From a virus, in the IMG/VR virus record IMGVR_UViG_3300031873_000001, positions 1-64,000 of that record: a stretch of 64,000 nt of DNA; one strand, given 5' to 3'. Position 1 is the stretch's first letter; each line of letters begins with the position of its first letter. Made by a program: the position numbers and the translations under genes. The notes under the pieces were generated by a model, which did no database searches, was not told where the DNA came from, and saw only the letters and a list, made by a program, of their open reading frames with translations. Of this stretch, positions 7,316 through 15,952 are shown in pieces.

Positions 7316-9760
7316 ATGGCTATCTACGACGATTTCCATGTCGAAAGCTATACCCAGAAGAGAATTAGACACTTTTCTGGCTCGACCGTCTATACTGCAA
7401 ATGCCTTCTACTCATGGTTGATGGATGAGTTCGATGAGCAGGCGCAGATGGACGACGATGTGCCGATGTCCGCCCAGACGCCCTATGACTATAAGCTCAT
7501 CAATGGATGGTTCATGGACGATGCGTCCTTCCAGTTCCTCAAGACTGGAGCCATCACGACGGATGGTTATAGCGGGGCTGTCCGGATTCTCAAGATGTCC
7601 GCCACGGCTTACACGCCCTGCGTTGCTGGCGATATCGGTGATGTCGTTCTTGGGGGTAGCACCGGGGACACTGGTGTCTTGGTGGATTACAACAACACCA
7701 CGAGGGAGTGGTGGGTCCGGATGGATGCCGCAGATGACCTGTTCGATGTTGCTGAGGGCATCACCGGGCCTGGGACAGGCGCAGGGACTACGATTGGGCC
7801 GAGCACGTCTGGGGAAGACCTGTGGTCGAACATCTACACGCTTGGAACGATCGCAACGAATCCCTATGCGTTGATCTACGTCTACCAGTATGACGAACTC
7901 CTGGCGGGGTGGTGGCCGAGGGGACACATCGACGTGCTCCTCAAGGTCAAGGAGTCTGGGTCGGAGATCGCCGGCGGGGTTGTCGCGGTCTTCAACCGCC
8001 AGTATGGAGACTTGTTCGATCATTACGAGATCGACCTGTCTGCTGGTGGTCGTAACGCCGTGCCTTTGGCGACGGCGACCGACCTTAACAACGACGATGG
8101 GCTCACGCAGTCGGAGCTTTACCTGATTCCCGCCGCTACGACAGGATTTGTCGTAGGGAACTTCGTTCGCGGCGTGACGAGTGGAGCTTACGGGGAGCTC
8201 ATGGCCACTGCCGATACTCCGAATAGGTTCTATCTCGGAACGGTCAAGGGGACGTTCCAGACTTCCGAGACCCTGAAGGAGACGACCAATGGTCTTGCGT
8301 CGGGGGACACGGGCGACCAGACCACAAACGATGCTTCTACCGCCTTCGTCAACGTGGTCGCTGGCTACGGCGGCTCCGGGAAGATCCTGGTCTACACGGT
8401 CTCCGGAGAGCTGGACTACAACGCAGAGACTGGAAACTTTGCCGTTGGCCTGACCGTGACTGGCGGGACATCCGGGGCTACCGGGGTCATCCTGGCTATC
8501 ACGGATGCTGGGGTGACTGGAACGCTTGTTCTTGGAAACGTCATCGGGACGTTCCAGGATAACGAGCTCATCACGGACACCGGTACGGGTTCTGCGGATG
8601 CCAATGGAACGCTGGACCCGACTGTCACGACGGTGAACAAGGCTTACCCTCTGGGGACAGCCTTTCCGTATAACGTGGTGATCGATCTGAATGGCGACCT
8701 GCTTCTCGACTTCTACAATTACCTGAAGTATATCACTCGAGAAGCACAGACCTTTGCGCTCTACAACTACAACAGTTCGATCCGCATCTTGGAATTTGCG
8801 GCTGGAGGCTATGTCTCCTGCGTGGAGTCGGATGTCGGAAAGGCAGTCGTAGGTGGAAGCACCGCCGACAGCGGCAAGCTGTTGTCTTACAACAACAGCA
8901 CCCGGAAGTGGTACGTCAAGATGGACGCCTGCACCGGGGTTCCAGCCTCCGATGACCTGTTCGATCAGGTCGAAGCCATCACAATCACTTCGGGAACTGG
9001 AGCTGGGACAACGACTGGGGCTTCGTGTTCGGCACCCCAGGATGGCGCAGAATACGTCATCACGTTCCCGGGTTATTCGCCCGTCAAGGCTTCTCCTCTC
9101 GGTGCGTTCGCTGGGGGTGTCTACTTCGGTGCGAGAGGTGTCTGGATCGAGGATATGGACTCTGGGGACATCAAGAACTACTCCCTGACCGATGCCGATG
9201 GAGAAGTAAGGAACCCGCCGAACATGGTCAACATCGTTGTTGGTTCTGTTGTTGCGGGAGACAAGGTCGCTGTGTTCGAGACGACCGGGGACAACTACAT
9301 CATCGACAAGAGCCAGTTCACCTGCTACGGTCAGATCACTGCTCAGACCTATGTAAGAGTGGTCGAGGCCATCCCGAACGACACTCCGTTGGAGGGGTAT
9401 ATCCGGGTCTGTCAGAAGACTGGTGGGGTGATTACGGCGGAGCAAAGGTATCACTACACGAGCTGGAACAACACTGACCAGCCAACGTATAGCACCTTTG
9501 TTCTCGATGAGTCAACGACTCAGGCGTATGACTCCGATGACACTGCTTACGTTCCTTACATCGACGAGGCGGCCGCTGGAACTTCCGTGACGGTTCAGGT
9601 GACGTATACGGCGGCGAGAACTGTGATGGCAGTCGTAAGGCGCTATGACGGGCTAACGCCGCCCGGGGACAGTATCCTCCCGTTCCGGACGAAAGGGTCC
9701 ATCGGGTTAACCGGATATGCCGCCACGGCCATCAGGACTCCGGACGGGATTGTCACCTAA
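7316..9760 (+). CDS. Large beta-rich virion protein with internal duplication (814 aa)
   Basis: Beta-rich protein with no enzyme motif. A module occurs twice: residues ~98-160 (AGDIGDVVLGGSTGDTG, YNNTTREWWVRMDA, DDLFDVAEGIT, TGAGTT) and ~503-570 (ESDVGKAVVGGSTADSG, YNNSTRKWYVKMDA, DDLFDQVEAIT, TGAGTT). Between them are two or three related 'ILAITDAG..G/GTFQ..E' units (residues ~270-440), as in tail proteins built from repeated small barrels. Long, Asp/Gly/Thr-rich composition and position suggest a tail sheath-associated, fibre or tail-surface protein. Not identified further. Confidence 0.6.
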   Translation: MAIYDDFHVESYTQKRIRHFSGSTVYTANAFYSWLMDEFDEQAQMDDDVPMSAQTPYDYKLINGWFMDDASFQFLKTGAITTDGYSGAVRILKMSATAYTPCVAGDIGDVVLGGSTGDTGVLVDYNNTTREWWVRMDAADDLFDVAEGITGPGTGAGTTIGPSTSGEDLWSNIYTLGTIATNPYALIYVYQYDELLAGWWPRGHIDVLLKVKESGSEIAGGVVAVFNRQYGDLFDHYEIDLSAGGRNAVPLATATDLNNDDGLTQSELYLIPAATTGFVVGNFVRGVTSGAYGELMATADTPNRFYLGTVKGTFQTSETLKETTNGLASGDTGDQTTNDASTAFVNVVAGYGGSGKILVYTVSGELDYNAETGNFAVGLTVTGGTSGATGVILAITDAGVTGTLVLGNVIGTFQDNELITDTGTGSADANGTLDPTVTTVNKAYPLGTAFPYNVVIDLNGDLLLDFYNYLKYITREAQTFALYNYNSSIRILEFAAGGYVSCVESDVGKAVVGGSTADSGKLLSYNNSTRKWYVKMDACTGVPASDDLFDQVEAITITSGTGAGTTTGASCSAPQDGAEYVITFPGYSPVKASPLGAFAGGVYFGARGVWIEDMDSGDIKNYSLTDADGEVRNPPNMVNIVVGSVVAGDKVAVFETTGDNYIIDKSQFTCYGQITAQTYVRVVEAIPNDTPLEGYIRVCQKTGGVITAEQRYHYTSWNNTDQPTYSTFVLDESTTQAYDSDDTAYVPYIDEAAAGTSVTVQVTYTAARTVMAVVRRYDGLTPPGDSILPFRTKGSIGLTGYAATAIRTPDGIVT

Positions 9761-9761
9761 C

Positions 9762-9950
9762 ATGGCAACAGAGAAACCGACCTACGAGTTGTCTGCTCTG
9801 TATAAAGCCGTGTCCCAATGCGAGAAGAACATTGAGGCTTTCCGGAAGGCCATCGTGCAGGAGGAGGAGCGTAAGAAGCTCATGGAGGGTTATATCCTTC
9901 AGCATGAGAAATACGAAGAGGAGCAGAAGGCTCTGGTCGGAAAGGGATAG
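9762..9950 (+). CDS. Small coiled-coil protein (62 aa)
   Basis: ATG at 9762 chosen, one base after the upstream stop. The protein is mostly one charged helix with heptad-like spacing (LYKAVSQCEKNIEAFRKAI, then EEERKKLMEGYILQHEKYEEE). Likely an oligomerising or assembly protein of the tail; function unknown. Confidence 0.6.
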   Translation: MATEKPTYELSALYKAVSQCEKNIEAFRKAIVQEEERKKLMEGYILQHEKYEEEQKALVGKG

Positions 9951-9955
9951 GGCTT

Positions 9956-10435
9956 GTGGGTGTCGAGTTCGATCCTTACAATAAGTGGATTAAGATCACG
10001 TCGCCGACGACCAATATCTCGGCTCTCGAGATATACAGCGAGGCGATGGATTGGGGGGATGAGCTCTCTAACTTGGTTTTTGGCCCTCCGATGTCTGCGG
10101 TGGGGAGGTTTGGGATGGGAGGCGGGGTCTATTCCGACTCGATCTTCATCATCAACGCATCGGATGGATGGAAGATCAAGCCCTGGTCTGGTAACTACCA
10201 GCTCTTGATTACGGGGACGATAATCACGAATGATGAGAGCCCGCTAATGGTTCTGCCGGATAGTGGGAATGTCGAGGCTGTGTTCCGGGTTTCCTCTCAG
10301 GCTACTGTCGTTGAAGCGATAACTGCATCGGGGGTCTGGGACCAGATGGTCTCGTCCCACCAGACCCCCGGGACGTTCGGGGAAAGGGTAGGAAAGAAGC
10401 TTTTGGATTTCATAAGGTATGTTACGTTTAGATGA
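9956..10435 (+). CDS. Virion protein, beta-rich, with C-terminal helix (159 aa)
   Basis: GTG start at 9956. The first ~115 residues are strands (FDPYNKWIKITSP, TNISALEIYSEAMDW, GYVYSDSIFIINASDGWKI-like pattern, YQLLITGTIITND), followed by VFRVSSQATVVEAI and a helix KKLLDFIRYVTFR. This layout resembles small proteins next to fibre genes in myophages. It overlaps the next gene by four bases (ATGA). Confidence 0.55.
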   Translation: MGVEFDPYNKWIKITSPTTNISALEIYSEAMDWGDELSNLVFGPPMSAVGRFGMGGGVYSDSIFIINASDGWKIKPWSGNYQLLITGTIITNDESPLMVLPDSGNVEAVFRVSSQATVVEAITASGVWDQMVSSHQTPGTFGERVGKKLLDFIRYVTFR

Positions 10436-10872
10436 TCCATCCGCTCATAGACATGATGTGGTGGCCGGAAGTAATTCGGAAACTTTTGGCCGTCACGGAG
10501 GTGAGTGTTCCATCCATCCATCGTGGGATTTTAAAGTCCATGATGGTGGTCGAGACATCTATTACTGTAATCAGGCGGATGACCGGGAAGTCTTTATTAG
10601 CTGTTTCGTCTGTCCAGGCCACCCTCAGTCGGTTCGTGCAGAAAGTCCTGGGGGCCATCTCCGTATCGGTATCTCGCATCCAAAGATTGATATCGAAGGA
10701 GCTGAGCGTTTCGGAGGTAGCCATTCCGGTTTTGAGGACCGCCCGGATATTCGTTCAGGTGCTCTCAGTATCTGTTTCCGCTGTGGCTTCCATTGTTTCT
10801 CGAACGGTTCACCTTGTTGTCGTTGAAATAGTTAACTTGTACTCGAAGATAACAAAACTTTTTGATTTCTGA
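10432..10872 (+). CDS. Small protein of ~20-residue Ser/Val repeats (146 aa)
   Basis: The chosen frame starts with ATGA overlap (10432) and ends with TGATG overlap (10870-10872), matching both neighbours; a competing frame 10419-10826 lacks that fit. The sequence is a run of degenerate ~18-20 residue units (VTEVSVPSIHRGIL, VETSITVIRRMTGKSLL, VSSVQATLSRFVQKVLG, ISVSVSRIQRLISKEL, and so on) ending in IVNLYSKITKLFDF. Similar S-V-S repeats occur in phage tail proteins of unknown role. Unusually hydrophobic; a membrane-contacting or fibrous beta structure is possible. Confidence 0.55.
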   Translation: MIHPLIDMMWWPEVIRKLLAVTEVSVPSIHRGILKSMMVVETSITVIRRMTGKSLLAVSSVQATLSRFVQKVLGAISVSVSRIQRLISKELSVSEVAIPVLRTARIFVQVLSVSVSAVASIVSRTVHLVVVEIVNLYSKITKLFDF

Positions 10873-12197
10873 TGGCTAGCTTTCTGATCATGGACACGGC
10901 CCTGGCGATGGCGCTCGCCAGGAGGCTTCGGGATGAAGGCCACAAGGTCTTCTACTGGGTGAACTGGGCCCGGGCTCACCCGGAGATTTACGAGACGACC
11001 TACGGAAAGGGCCTCTTCGAAGAGTGGGGGGTCAAGAAGGTGGAAGGTTTTCTCGACATCGCCAAGTCGGTAGACTGCGTGGTTTCCACGGACGTCGGCT
11101 TCGGTCAGGACGTGGACGGCCTCCGGGAAGACGGGATCAAGGTCTTTGGGGCCGGGGCGGGGGTCGCCCGGCTAGAACTCGACCGGAAGGTCGGGAAGCA
11201 GGTAATGCGGGACGCAGGGATCCAGACACCCCACTCAGAAGCCTTCCAGGACGTCAAAAAGGCCATCCAGACCGTCCAGAACGGCAAAGTGGGCTACTGC
11301 GTCAAGGTTTCCGAGATGATGGCTAAGGGGACGTATGTTGGGAGGGCACCGCAGGACACGCTTGATTACCTTGAAAAAGTGAAGGAGAAGGCCGGGGACA
11401 AGGCCGAGCTTATCCTCGAGGAGAAGATCGAAGGTGTGGAGATGGCGATCGGGGGATTCTTCGACGGCAAGAAGTTCATCCAACCTCTCTGCCTAAACTT
11501 CGAGGAGAAGAGGCTCGTGGCCGGAGGGCAGGGGGCCCTCACGGGGGAGATGGGGACCAGCCTCCGGTACGTGATGGGCGGTAAGTTCTTCGACGAGACC
11601 CTGGCAAAGCTCGAGGGGATTCTAGCTGAGGGCGATCGCTTCCGGGGCTACTTTGATATCAATGCGATCGTGAACGAGGACGGGATTTTCGGGATAGAGT
11701 TCACGGCACGGTTCGGGTATCCCCTGCTCCTCATCCAGATGGCCCTCCATAAGGACGGGGTCGGAGATCTGCTCATGAAGTGCGCCTTTGGGGAGAAAGA
11801 TATCAGCCCCCAGATCATGAGGGGTTGGGCGGTCGGGGTGACTCTCAACATCGGGTCTTATCCCTTCGATGAGTGCTTCGAGCAATACGACTGGGAGGTC
11901 GTGAACGGGATTCCGGAGGCCGAGGAGAACGGGTGTGACATACAACCCTTCGGACTCGTCCTCGAGGACGGGATCTACAAAGTCCTTCCCGGCATGGGGC
12001 GGATTCTCTGCTCGAACGGGGTAGATGAGAGGCTTCCGGTGGCCCGGCGAAATGCGCTCGATGCTTTCGATTACGTCAAGGTGAACGATGGCCACTACCG
12101 GAACGATATCGGCATGCGGGTGACCTACGCCGGTGAGCGGCTCAAGAAGCTCGGCTATTTCGATGACGATCTACTGCGGAGCGTGGAGGAAGCATGA
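10872..12197 (+). CDS. PurD-like ATP-grasp ligase, intein-free paralogue (441 aa)
   Basis: Same length and order of motifs as the joined extein of the gene at 1829: an identical block YGKGLFEEWGVK, ATP-grasp EKIEGVEMAIGGFFDGKKF, catalytic FGIEFTARFGYP and the C-terminal HYRNDIGMRVTYAGE. As in the paralogue, the PurD N-terminal GGREHA motif is missing, and the Asn of the PurD EFN.RFG motif is Thr. Predicted ATP-dependent carboxylate-amine/thiol ligase of unknown substrate. It lies between fibre and baseplate genes and overlaps the LysM gene downstream by four bases, so it is made with the tail proteins. Confidence 0.8.
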   Translation: MASFLIMDTALAMALARRLRDEGHKVFYWVNWARAHPEIYETTYGKGLFEEWGVKKVEGFLDIAKSVDCVVSTDVGFGQDVDGLREDGIKVFGAGAGVARLELDRKVGKQVMRDAGIQTPHSEAFQDVKKAIQTVQNGKVGYCVKVSEMMAKGTYVGRAPQDTLDYLEKVKEKAGDKAELILEEKIEGVEMAIGGFFDGKKFIQPLCLNFEEKRLVAGGQGALTGEMGTSLRYVMGGKFFDETLAKLEGILAEGDRFRGYFDINAIVNEDGIFGIEFTARFGYPLLLIQMALHKDGVGDLLMKCAFGEKDISPQIMRGWAVGVTLNIGSYPFDECFEQYDWEVVNGIPEAEENGCDIQPFGLVLEDGIYKVLPGMGRILCSNGVDERLPVARRNALDAFDYVKVNDGHYRNDIGMRVTYAGERLKKLGYFDDDLLRSVEEA

Positions 12198-12481
12198 AGT
12201 CCATGCCCTTCGGATCCAGGCTTAACAAGGCGACCTACATGACGGAGGGAGGAGTCTCCTTCTGGGATGCAGACTTCGTCGACGTGGCCGGGAATACGGA
12301 CGATCTCTTCCTGGCCTTCACCGGAGGAGACCGGCTCGACTATATCGCAAGCCGGGCCTACGGGACCGTCCACGGCTGGTGGGTAATCGCATCGCTAAAC
12401 AGGATCCAGCTTCCGGTGACCGATCTACAACCGGGAGATCTCCTGCGGATCCCGTCCTTTGAGAAGTTCGGGGCGTTATGA
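12194..12481 (+). CDS. LysM-type baseplate protein, gp53-like (95 aa)
   Basis: The C-terminal ~50 residues form a LysM-like fold: GGDRLDYIASRAYGTVHG, WWVIASLN, LQPGDLLRIPS. Small LysM proteins of this size directly before hub genes correspond to T4 gp53 or P2 gpX-type baseplate proteins, which hold wedges or tube rather than bind cell wall. Four-base overlaps on both sides place it in the same translational unit as the hub protein. Confidence 0.75.
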   Translation: MKSMPFGSRLNKATYMTEGGVSFWDADFVDVAGNTDDLFLAFTGGDRLDYIASRAYGTVHGWWVIASLNRIQLPVTDLQPGDLLRIPSFEKFGAL

Positions 12482-13722
12482 AGATAGACTACGACTTCAC
12501 TACGCCTTTCTGGGAGGTTAGTTTCCTTCGTCCCGTGATCGGGAACAACGAGGCGGTCGACTGCCCTCGGAAGTTTAAATATGAGAAGCGGTGGAACGAG
12601 GGGGACAATAACTTTCCGTCCTTCCGGCATTACATCGATGAGATCAATTTGAAATATCGATTTGCCGATGGTCTCTATGGGGGGATTTTCACGGGGTCGA
12701 TATCCTTGAGGCCGGATATCGAAACGATCCAGAAATATATGACCGACAAGGACTCCTGGTGGAAGTGGATGACCGGGATCCGTCTTCGCTTCGGATATCG
12801 TGGGCCCAGCCCGAATGCCGCGACGTTTCCCGTTACGGCCTTCGCAACGAATCCTAGGGGCGGGCTGTCCCTGCAACCGGATATCGGTTTTGACTTCGCT
12901 TTTATGGGTTCTGGTTTCCGGCTCGGAGAGGAGAGCGGTCTTATCTTGAAGGGGACAAAGTCCGTCGAGGACTTCCTATCACAGATCGTGGACGCCTTCG
13001 ATCTCAACGCCGACTTCTCGGAGGAAACCAAGTCCGTCATGGAACAATCGATCTCCCTCAAGGATGAAATATCGTGGAGGAAGGGATCGAAGCTTCATGA
13101 CGTTTTGTATGCGTTCTTTTCAAAATTTACTCCTGCTCTCGATTACACTGTCATGCCAGGAGAGGAGGATTCCGATGAGAAGCCCTGGCTGAAGATTTTT
13201 AAGAGGCAGGATAAGAAAGAGTCGTCCATCCCGAAGCCGGAGGTCAAGTTCGTCTGGGGGAGGCCGATTAACCTGCAGGCCGATCCCCCGATTGTCCCGA
13301 TCGAAGATTTTGAAACCGAGACGAATTGGAACTTCTTTACCCGAGCGTTCACCAGCATGGAGGCGTCCGACGACGTTAACTATCTCACCAAAGAGAAGAT
13401 GCAGGCTGTCAGACGGACGAGGGCAAAGGCACTTTACGATGTCGCCCCGGCCCGGGATAAGGTGACCCTATCGAAGAACGATGATGTCGCTCAGAAGTTC
13501 GGAGACGCCGGGCTGGTCCTGAAGTGTGTTGTGAGGGTTCCGAGCCTTCCCAACCTGCCAGTCGGAGGTGCCGCCGGAGTCATGATCGGGAATAACTTTA
13601 TCGGAGGGGAGGACGCTTTCTGGCAGATTTGGATGATTGAGCATACCCTTACCAAGTCCGGATTTAAAAGTAAGGTTCATCTTCAAGCTCGCCCGGTGTG
13701 GGCGGCCATGCTTGGAGGGTAG
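12478..13722 (+). CDS. Baseplate hub protein, gp27/gpD-like (414 aa)
   Basis: Length, beta-rich character and position between the LysM protein and the OB-fold spike gene match the hub (T4 gp27, P2 gpD, Afp VgrG-like N-part). Features: an N-terminal region with YDFTTPFWEVSFLRP, a middle part with charged strands and a C-terminal barrel ending IWMIEHTLTKSGFKSKVHLQ, as in gpD-type proteins. It would form the trimer that joins the tail tube to the spike. Assignment rests mainly on context. Confidence 0.7.
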   Translation: MKIDYDFTTPFWEVSFLRPVIGNNEAVDCPRKFKYEKRWNEGDNNFPSFRHYIDEINLKYRFADGLYGGIFTGSISLRPDIETIQKYMTDKDSWWKWMTGIRLRFGYRGPSPNAATFPVTAFATNPRGGLSLQPDIGFDFAFMGSGFRLGEESGLILKGTKSVEDFLSQIVDAFDLNADFSEETKSVMEQSISLKDEISWRKGSKLHDVLYAFFSKFTPALDYTVMPGEEDSDEKPWLKIFKRQDKKESSIPKPEVKFVWGRPINLQADPPIVPIEDFETETNWNFFTRAFTSMEASDDVNYLTKEKMQAVRRTRAKALYDVAPARDKVTLSKNDDVAQKFGDAGLVLKCVVRVPSLPNLPVGGAAGVMIGNNFIGGEDAFWQIWMIEHTLTKSGFKSKVHLQARPVWAAMLGG

Positions 13723-13724
13723 CG

Positions 13725-14531
13725 ATGGGAGTCGTAGCCGAACTGTGGGACACGATTGCCACGAGGGGCTTGGAGGCTCTCGGTCGCTTCTATAGCTTCT
13801 ACCGGGCAAAGGTTGTCGACAACAAGGATCCCGACTTCCTGGGTCGGATTAAGGTTAGCTGTCCCTATATGAACCGGGGGGCCGACCTTCCGCAGTGGGT
13901 CATTCCCATGTCCTCCTATGCAGGAAAGGATCACGGTTACTTCTTTGTGCCGGAGATTGGGGAAGGCGTTTGGATCATGTTCGAGCGGGGCGATAAGGAC
14001 TACCCGGTGTATATCGCCCAGTGGTGGGGGACGGGAGAGATGCCGAAGGACATGGCTAAGAGCCCGCCGACTGCCCGGGGGATCAGGACGAAGGCCAAGC
14101 ACCAGCTTCTCTTTGAGGACGATCCCGCCAAGCTCAAGGTCGAGCTCCGGACGTCCAAAGGCCACATCATCCAGGTGGACGAGATTGCCGAGACCATCCT
14201 GATCAAGACGGTTAAGGGCATGAAGATGCTCTTTGAGGATAAGGCCAAGAGGATAACGGTCACGGATGCCGGAGGGGATACTCTCACGATGTCCAACGGG
14301 GTAACGAAGGTGGTTTGCAAGACTTCTGCGGTTCACGCCAGCGGCAAGGCGTATATCACCAGTCCGAACGTCATTCTCGGCGGCGACACGGCTTCTTCTC
14401 AAGAGAGGATTCTGAGGTATAAGGATATGGATAAGTTTAAGTGCCCGATAACGAAGCAGGGTCACAACAAGGCGCCTATCCAGATTCCTCCAATTCCTGT
14501 TGGGTCTGGACCGGCAAAGGCGATAGACTGA
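13725..14531 (+). CDS. Baseplate spike protein with OB-fold, gp5/gpV-like (268 aa)
   Basis: ATG 13725 chosen (two bases after the upstream stop). Residues ~15-110 are a gp5/VgrG-type OB-fold: YRAKVVDNKDPDFLGRIKVS, then LPQWVIPMSSYAG, VPEIGEGVWIMFERGD and YPVYIAQWWG. Residues ~130-220 are short strands (GHIIQVDEIAETILIKTVKG, DAGGDTLTMS) of the beta-helix seen in central spikes. The lysozyme domain of T4 gp5 is absent. It forms the membrane-piercing tip; TGATG overlap with the next gene. Confidence 0.85.
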   Translation: MGVVAELWDTIATRGLEALGRFYSFYRAKVVDNKDPDFLGRIKVSCPYMNRGADLPQWVIPMSSYAGKDHGYFFVPEIGEGVWIMFERGDKDYPVYIAQWWGTGEMPKDMAKSPPTARGIRTKAKHQLLFEDDPAKLKVELRTSKGHIIQVDEIAETILIKTVKGMKMLFEDKAKRITVTDAGGDTLTMSNGVTKVVCKTSAVHASGKAYITSPNVILGGDTASSQERILRYKDMDKFKCPITKQGHNKAPIQIPPIPVGSGPAKAID

Positions 14532-14800
14532 TGGCACTCAATAGCGCCCGTCTCGGAGAAGCACTGAAGACCAAGATGGTGGGTGTTTCCGGCGGTGCAA
14601 GCATCGAAGAGGTGCTTGGACAGCTTGGATTGGCCATAGCCCAGGCTGTTGTTGAGGAGATCAATGCCCATGCAGAAATCCAGACGACCGGAACAGTGCT
14701 TGCCGCGATAACCGGAGCCGGAGGAGGCGTTCCCGGACCGATCCAGGGGACGACGGTTGCCCCGGCTCAGGTGATTCTGCCGGAGGGATGTGTCAAATGA
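14531..14800 (+). CDS. Small baseplate-cluster protein (89 aa)
   Basis: ATG 14531 chosen because it overlaps the spike stop (TGATG) and matches the operon style. The N-half is helical (RLGEALKTKMV, EEVLGQLGLAIAQAVVEEINAHAEI); the C-half is Gly/Pro/Thr-rich (GAGGGVPGPIQGTTVAPAQV). Not recognised; the position between spike and wedge genes suggests a baseplate or PAAR-like accessory protein. Confidence 0.6.
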   Translation: MALNSARLGEALKTKMVGVSGGASIEEVLGQLGLAIAQAVVEEINAHAEIQTTGTVLAAITGAGGGVPGPIQGTTVAPAQVILPEGCVK

Positions 14801-15093
14801 TGATCAAGGCTGATCTCATTCAGGCGATCAAGACGTTAGTCGATTCCCGAGGGGAGCAGTGGACGAGGCTCGGCCTTAGCTCTAACGGGTATGCCTGGGG
14901 AATAGACAAGGGCATAGACGCCATCCTTGAGGTGCTTGCGAATGCAGAGAGCGCCGATATCCAGGCTATTAACTTGAGGGTCGACTCCGTCGTGGCCAAG
15001 ATCAACGAGCTGATCGACCAGTATAATCAGCTGTTAACCGATCACAATACCCCAACGGTTCCGTCGACTGCTCACACGGTTCAGAGGCTTTAA
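14797..15093 (+). CDS. Small helical baseplate-cluster protein (98 aa)
   Basis: Starts at 14797 (ATGA overlap, with GGAGGG ten bases upstream) rather than 14788. Almost entirely helical with a coiled-coil-like C-half (LRVDSVVAKINELIDQYNQLLTDHN) and a short tail PTVPSTAHTVQRL. Such proteins occur near gp25-like genes in contractile-tail clusters; function unknown. It overlaps the next gene by one base. Confidence 0.6.
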   Translation: MMIKADLIQAIKTLVDSRGEQWTRLGLSSNGYAWGIDKGIDAILEVLANAESADIQAINLRVDSVVAKINELIDQYNQLLTDHNTPTVPSTAHTVQRL

Positions 15094-15575
15094 TGCTGTT
15101 AGCAAACGATATCCGTTACCTGACAAGCCTTCTCTCGGGAACCGACCCGACGAGGCTGTTCCTTCTGCTCGAGGAGCGATCGCTGAAGGAGCTACGGGAC
15201 GTCACCCCGAAGAAGATCCGGGGTCGGGCGGCGGATATCATTCCCATGATTCAGACGATCACCCGGGACGGGCGGTACATCTACAAGACGGTCACTCTGG
15301 CAAATGGGAATACCCACCAGTGCTGGGTGATGTCCTTTCCTCCGGGGGAGAAGTCCCTCAACAGCATGTCTCAGGACGTCCTCGTGTGGTGTGACTGTCC
15401 TTACTTCACCTACCACCTCGAGGTCGCCTTAACGCAGGACAATGCCAGCGTGATCGCCTACAGCAACGGTGCGGATCCCGTCGTGAAGAACCCCGGCAAG
15501 CGGAAGTATCTCTGCAAGCACCTTTATGCCGTCCTGCGGGATATCAAGGATCGGCTTGAGGGCAAAGGGAAGTAG
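15093..15575 (+). CDS. SWIM zinc-finger protein (160 aa)
   Basis: The C-terminal half carries a SWIM-type zinc site: CDCPYFTYHLE, ~37 residues, then CKHLYAV (CxC...CxH). SWIM domains bind nucleic acid or protein in cellular proteins. The N-terminal half is helical and charged (LFLLLEERSLKELRDVTPKKIRGR). It stands inside the baseplate operon immediately before the gp25-like gene, so it may be a tail assembly or structural protein using the zinc site for stability. Confidence 0.7.
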   Translation: MLLANDIRYLTSLLSGTDPTRLFLLLEERSLKELRDVTPKKIRGRAADIIPMIQTITRDGRYIYKTVTLANGNTHQCWVMSFPPGEKSLNSMSQDVLVWCDCPYFTYHLEVALTQDNASVIAYSNGADPVVKNPGKRKYLCKHLYAVLRDIKDRLEGKGK

Positions 15576-15577
15576 CA

Positions 15578-15952
15578 ATGTGGAATGGCATCTCGTTTCC
15601 GTTCCGGAAGGCCGGAGATGGATTTCCCCCGGCCAGCCGGGGGGATAGCCACATCTGGGAGAGCATCCAGCAGATTCTTCTCACCCGGAGAGGCGAGCGG
15701 GTGATGAACCCGGAGTTCGGGTCCAACCTTCAGGATATCGTCTTTGAGAACAACGACGATGACATGGCCGTCGACCTGGGGGTCTTTGAGATTAAGGAAT
15801 CACTTGCCCGGTGGGAACCCCGGATCGTTATCATCGACGTCGAAGGGAAGTCCGATCCTAATACTGGCTACGTCAATTTTGTGATCGAATATGAAGTCGC
15901 CGGGAACCGATACGGCAATAACCTCGAAGTAGAAAGGTCGGTGGCGGTATGA
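15578..15952 (+). CDS. Baseplate wedge protein, gp25-like (124 aa)
   Basis: Matches the gp25/gpW lysozyme-like fold family in length and motifs: SHIWESIQQILLTRRGERVMN, PEFGSNLQDIVFE, then VIIDVEGK and FVIEYEV. The family forms the core of the wedge and clamps the sheath. ATGA overlap with the gpJ-like gene, the usual neighbour. Confidence 0.9.
   Translation: MWNGISFPFRKAGDGFPPASRGDSHIWESIQQILLTRRGERVMNPEFGSNLQDIVFENNDDDMAVDLGVFEIKESLARWEPRIVIIDVEGKSDPNTGYVNFVIEYEVAGNRYGNNLEVERSVAV

Noticed and set aside
7412-9454. 680-codon minus-strand open frame
   Set aside because: Antisense to the 814-aa virion protein with meaningful beta repeats; its Arg/Asp/Val-rich translation shows no domain.
10419-10826. 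Alternative frame overlapping 10432-10872
   Set aside because: It lacks the ATGA/TGATG junctions that the chosen frame makes with both neighbours, and its translation is Cys/His/Arg-rich without pattern.
1829-12197. Purine biosynthesis genes (true PurD)
   Set aside because: Overall fold fits, but the GGREHA motif is missing, EFN is EFT, and no other purine gene is present. Annotating as PurD would overstate the evidence.
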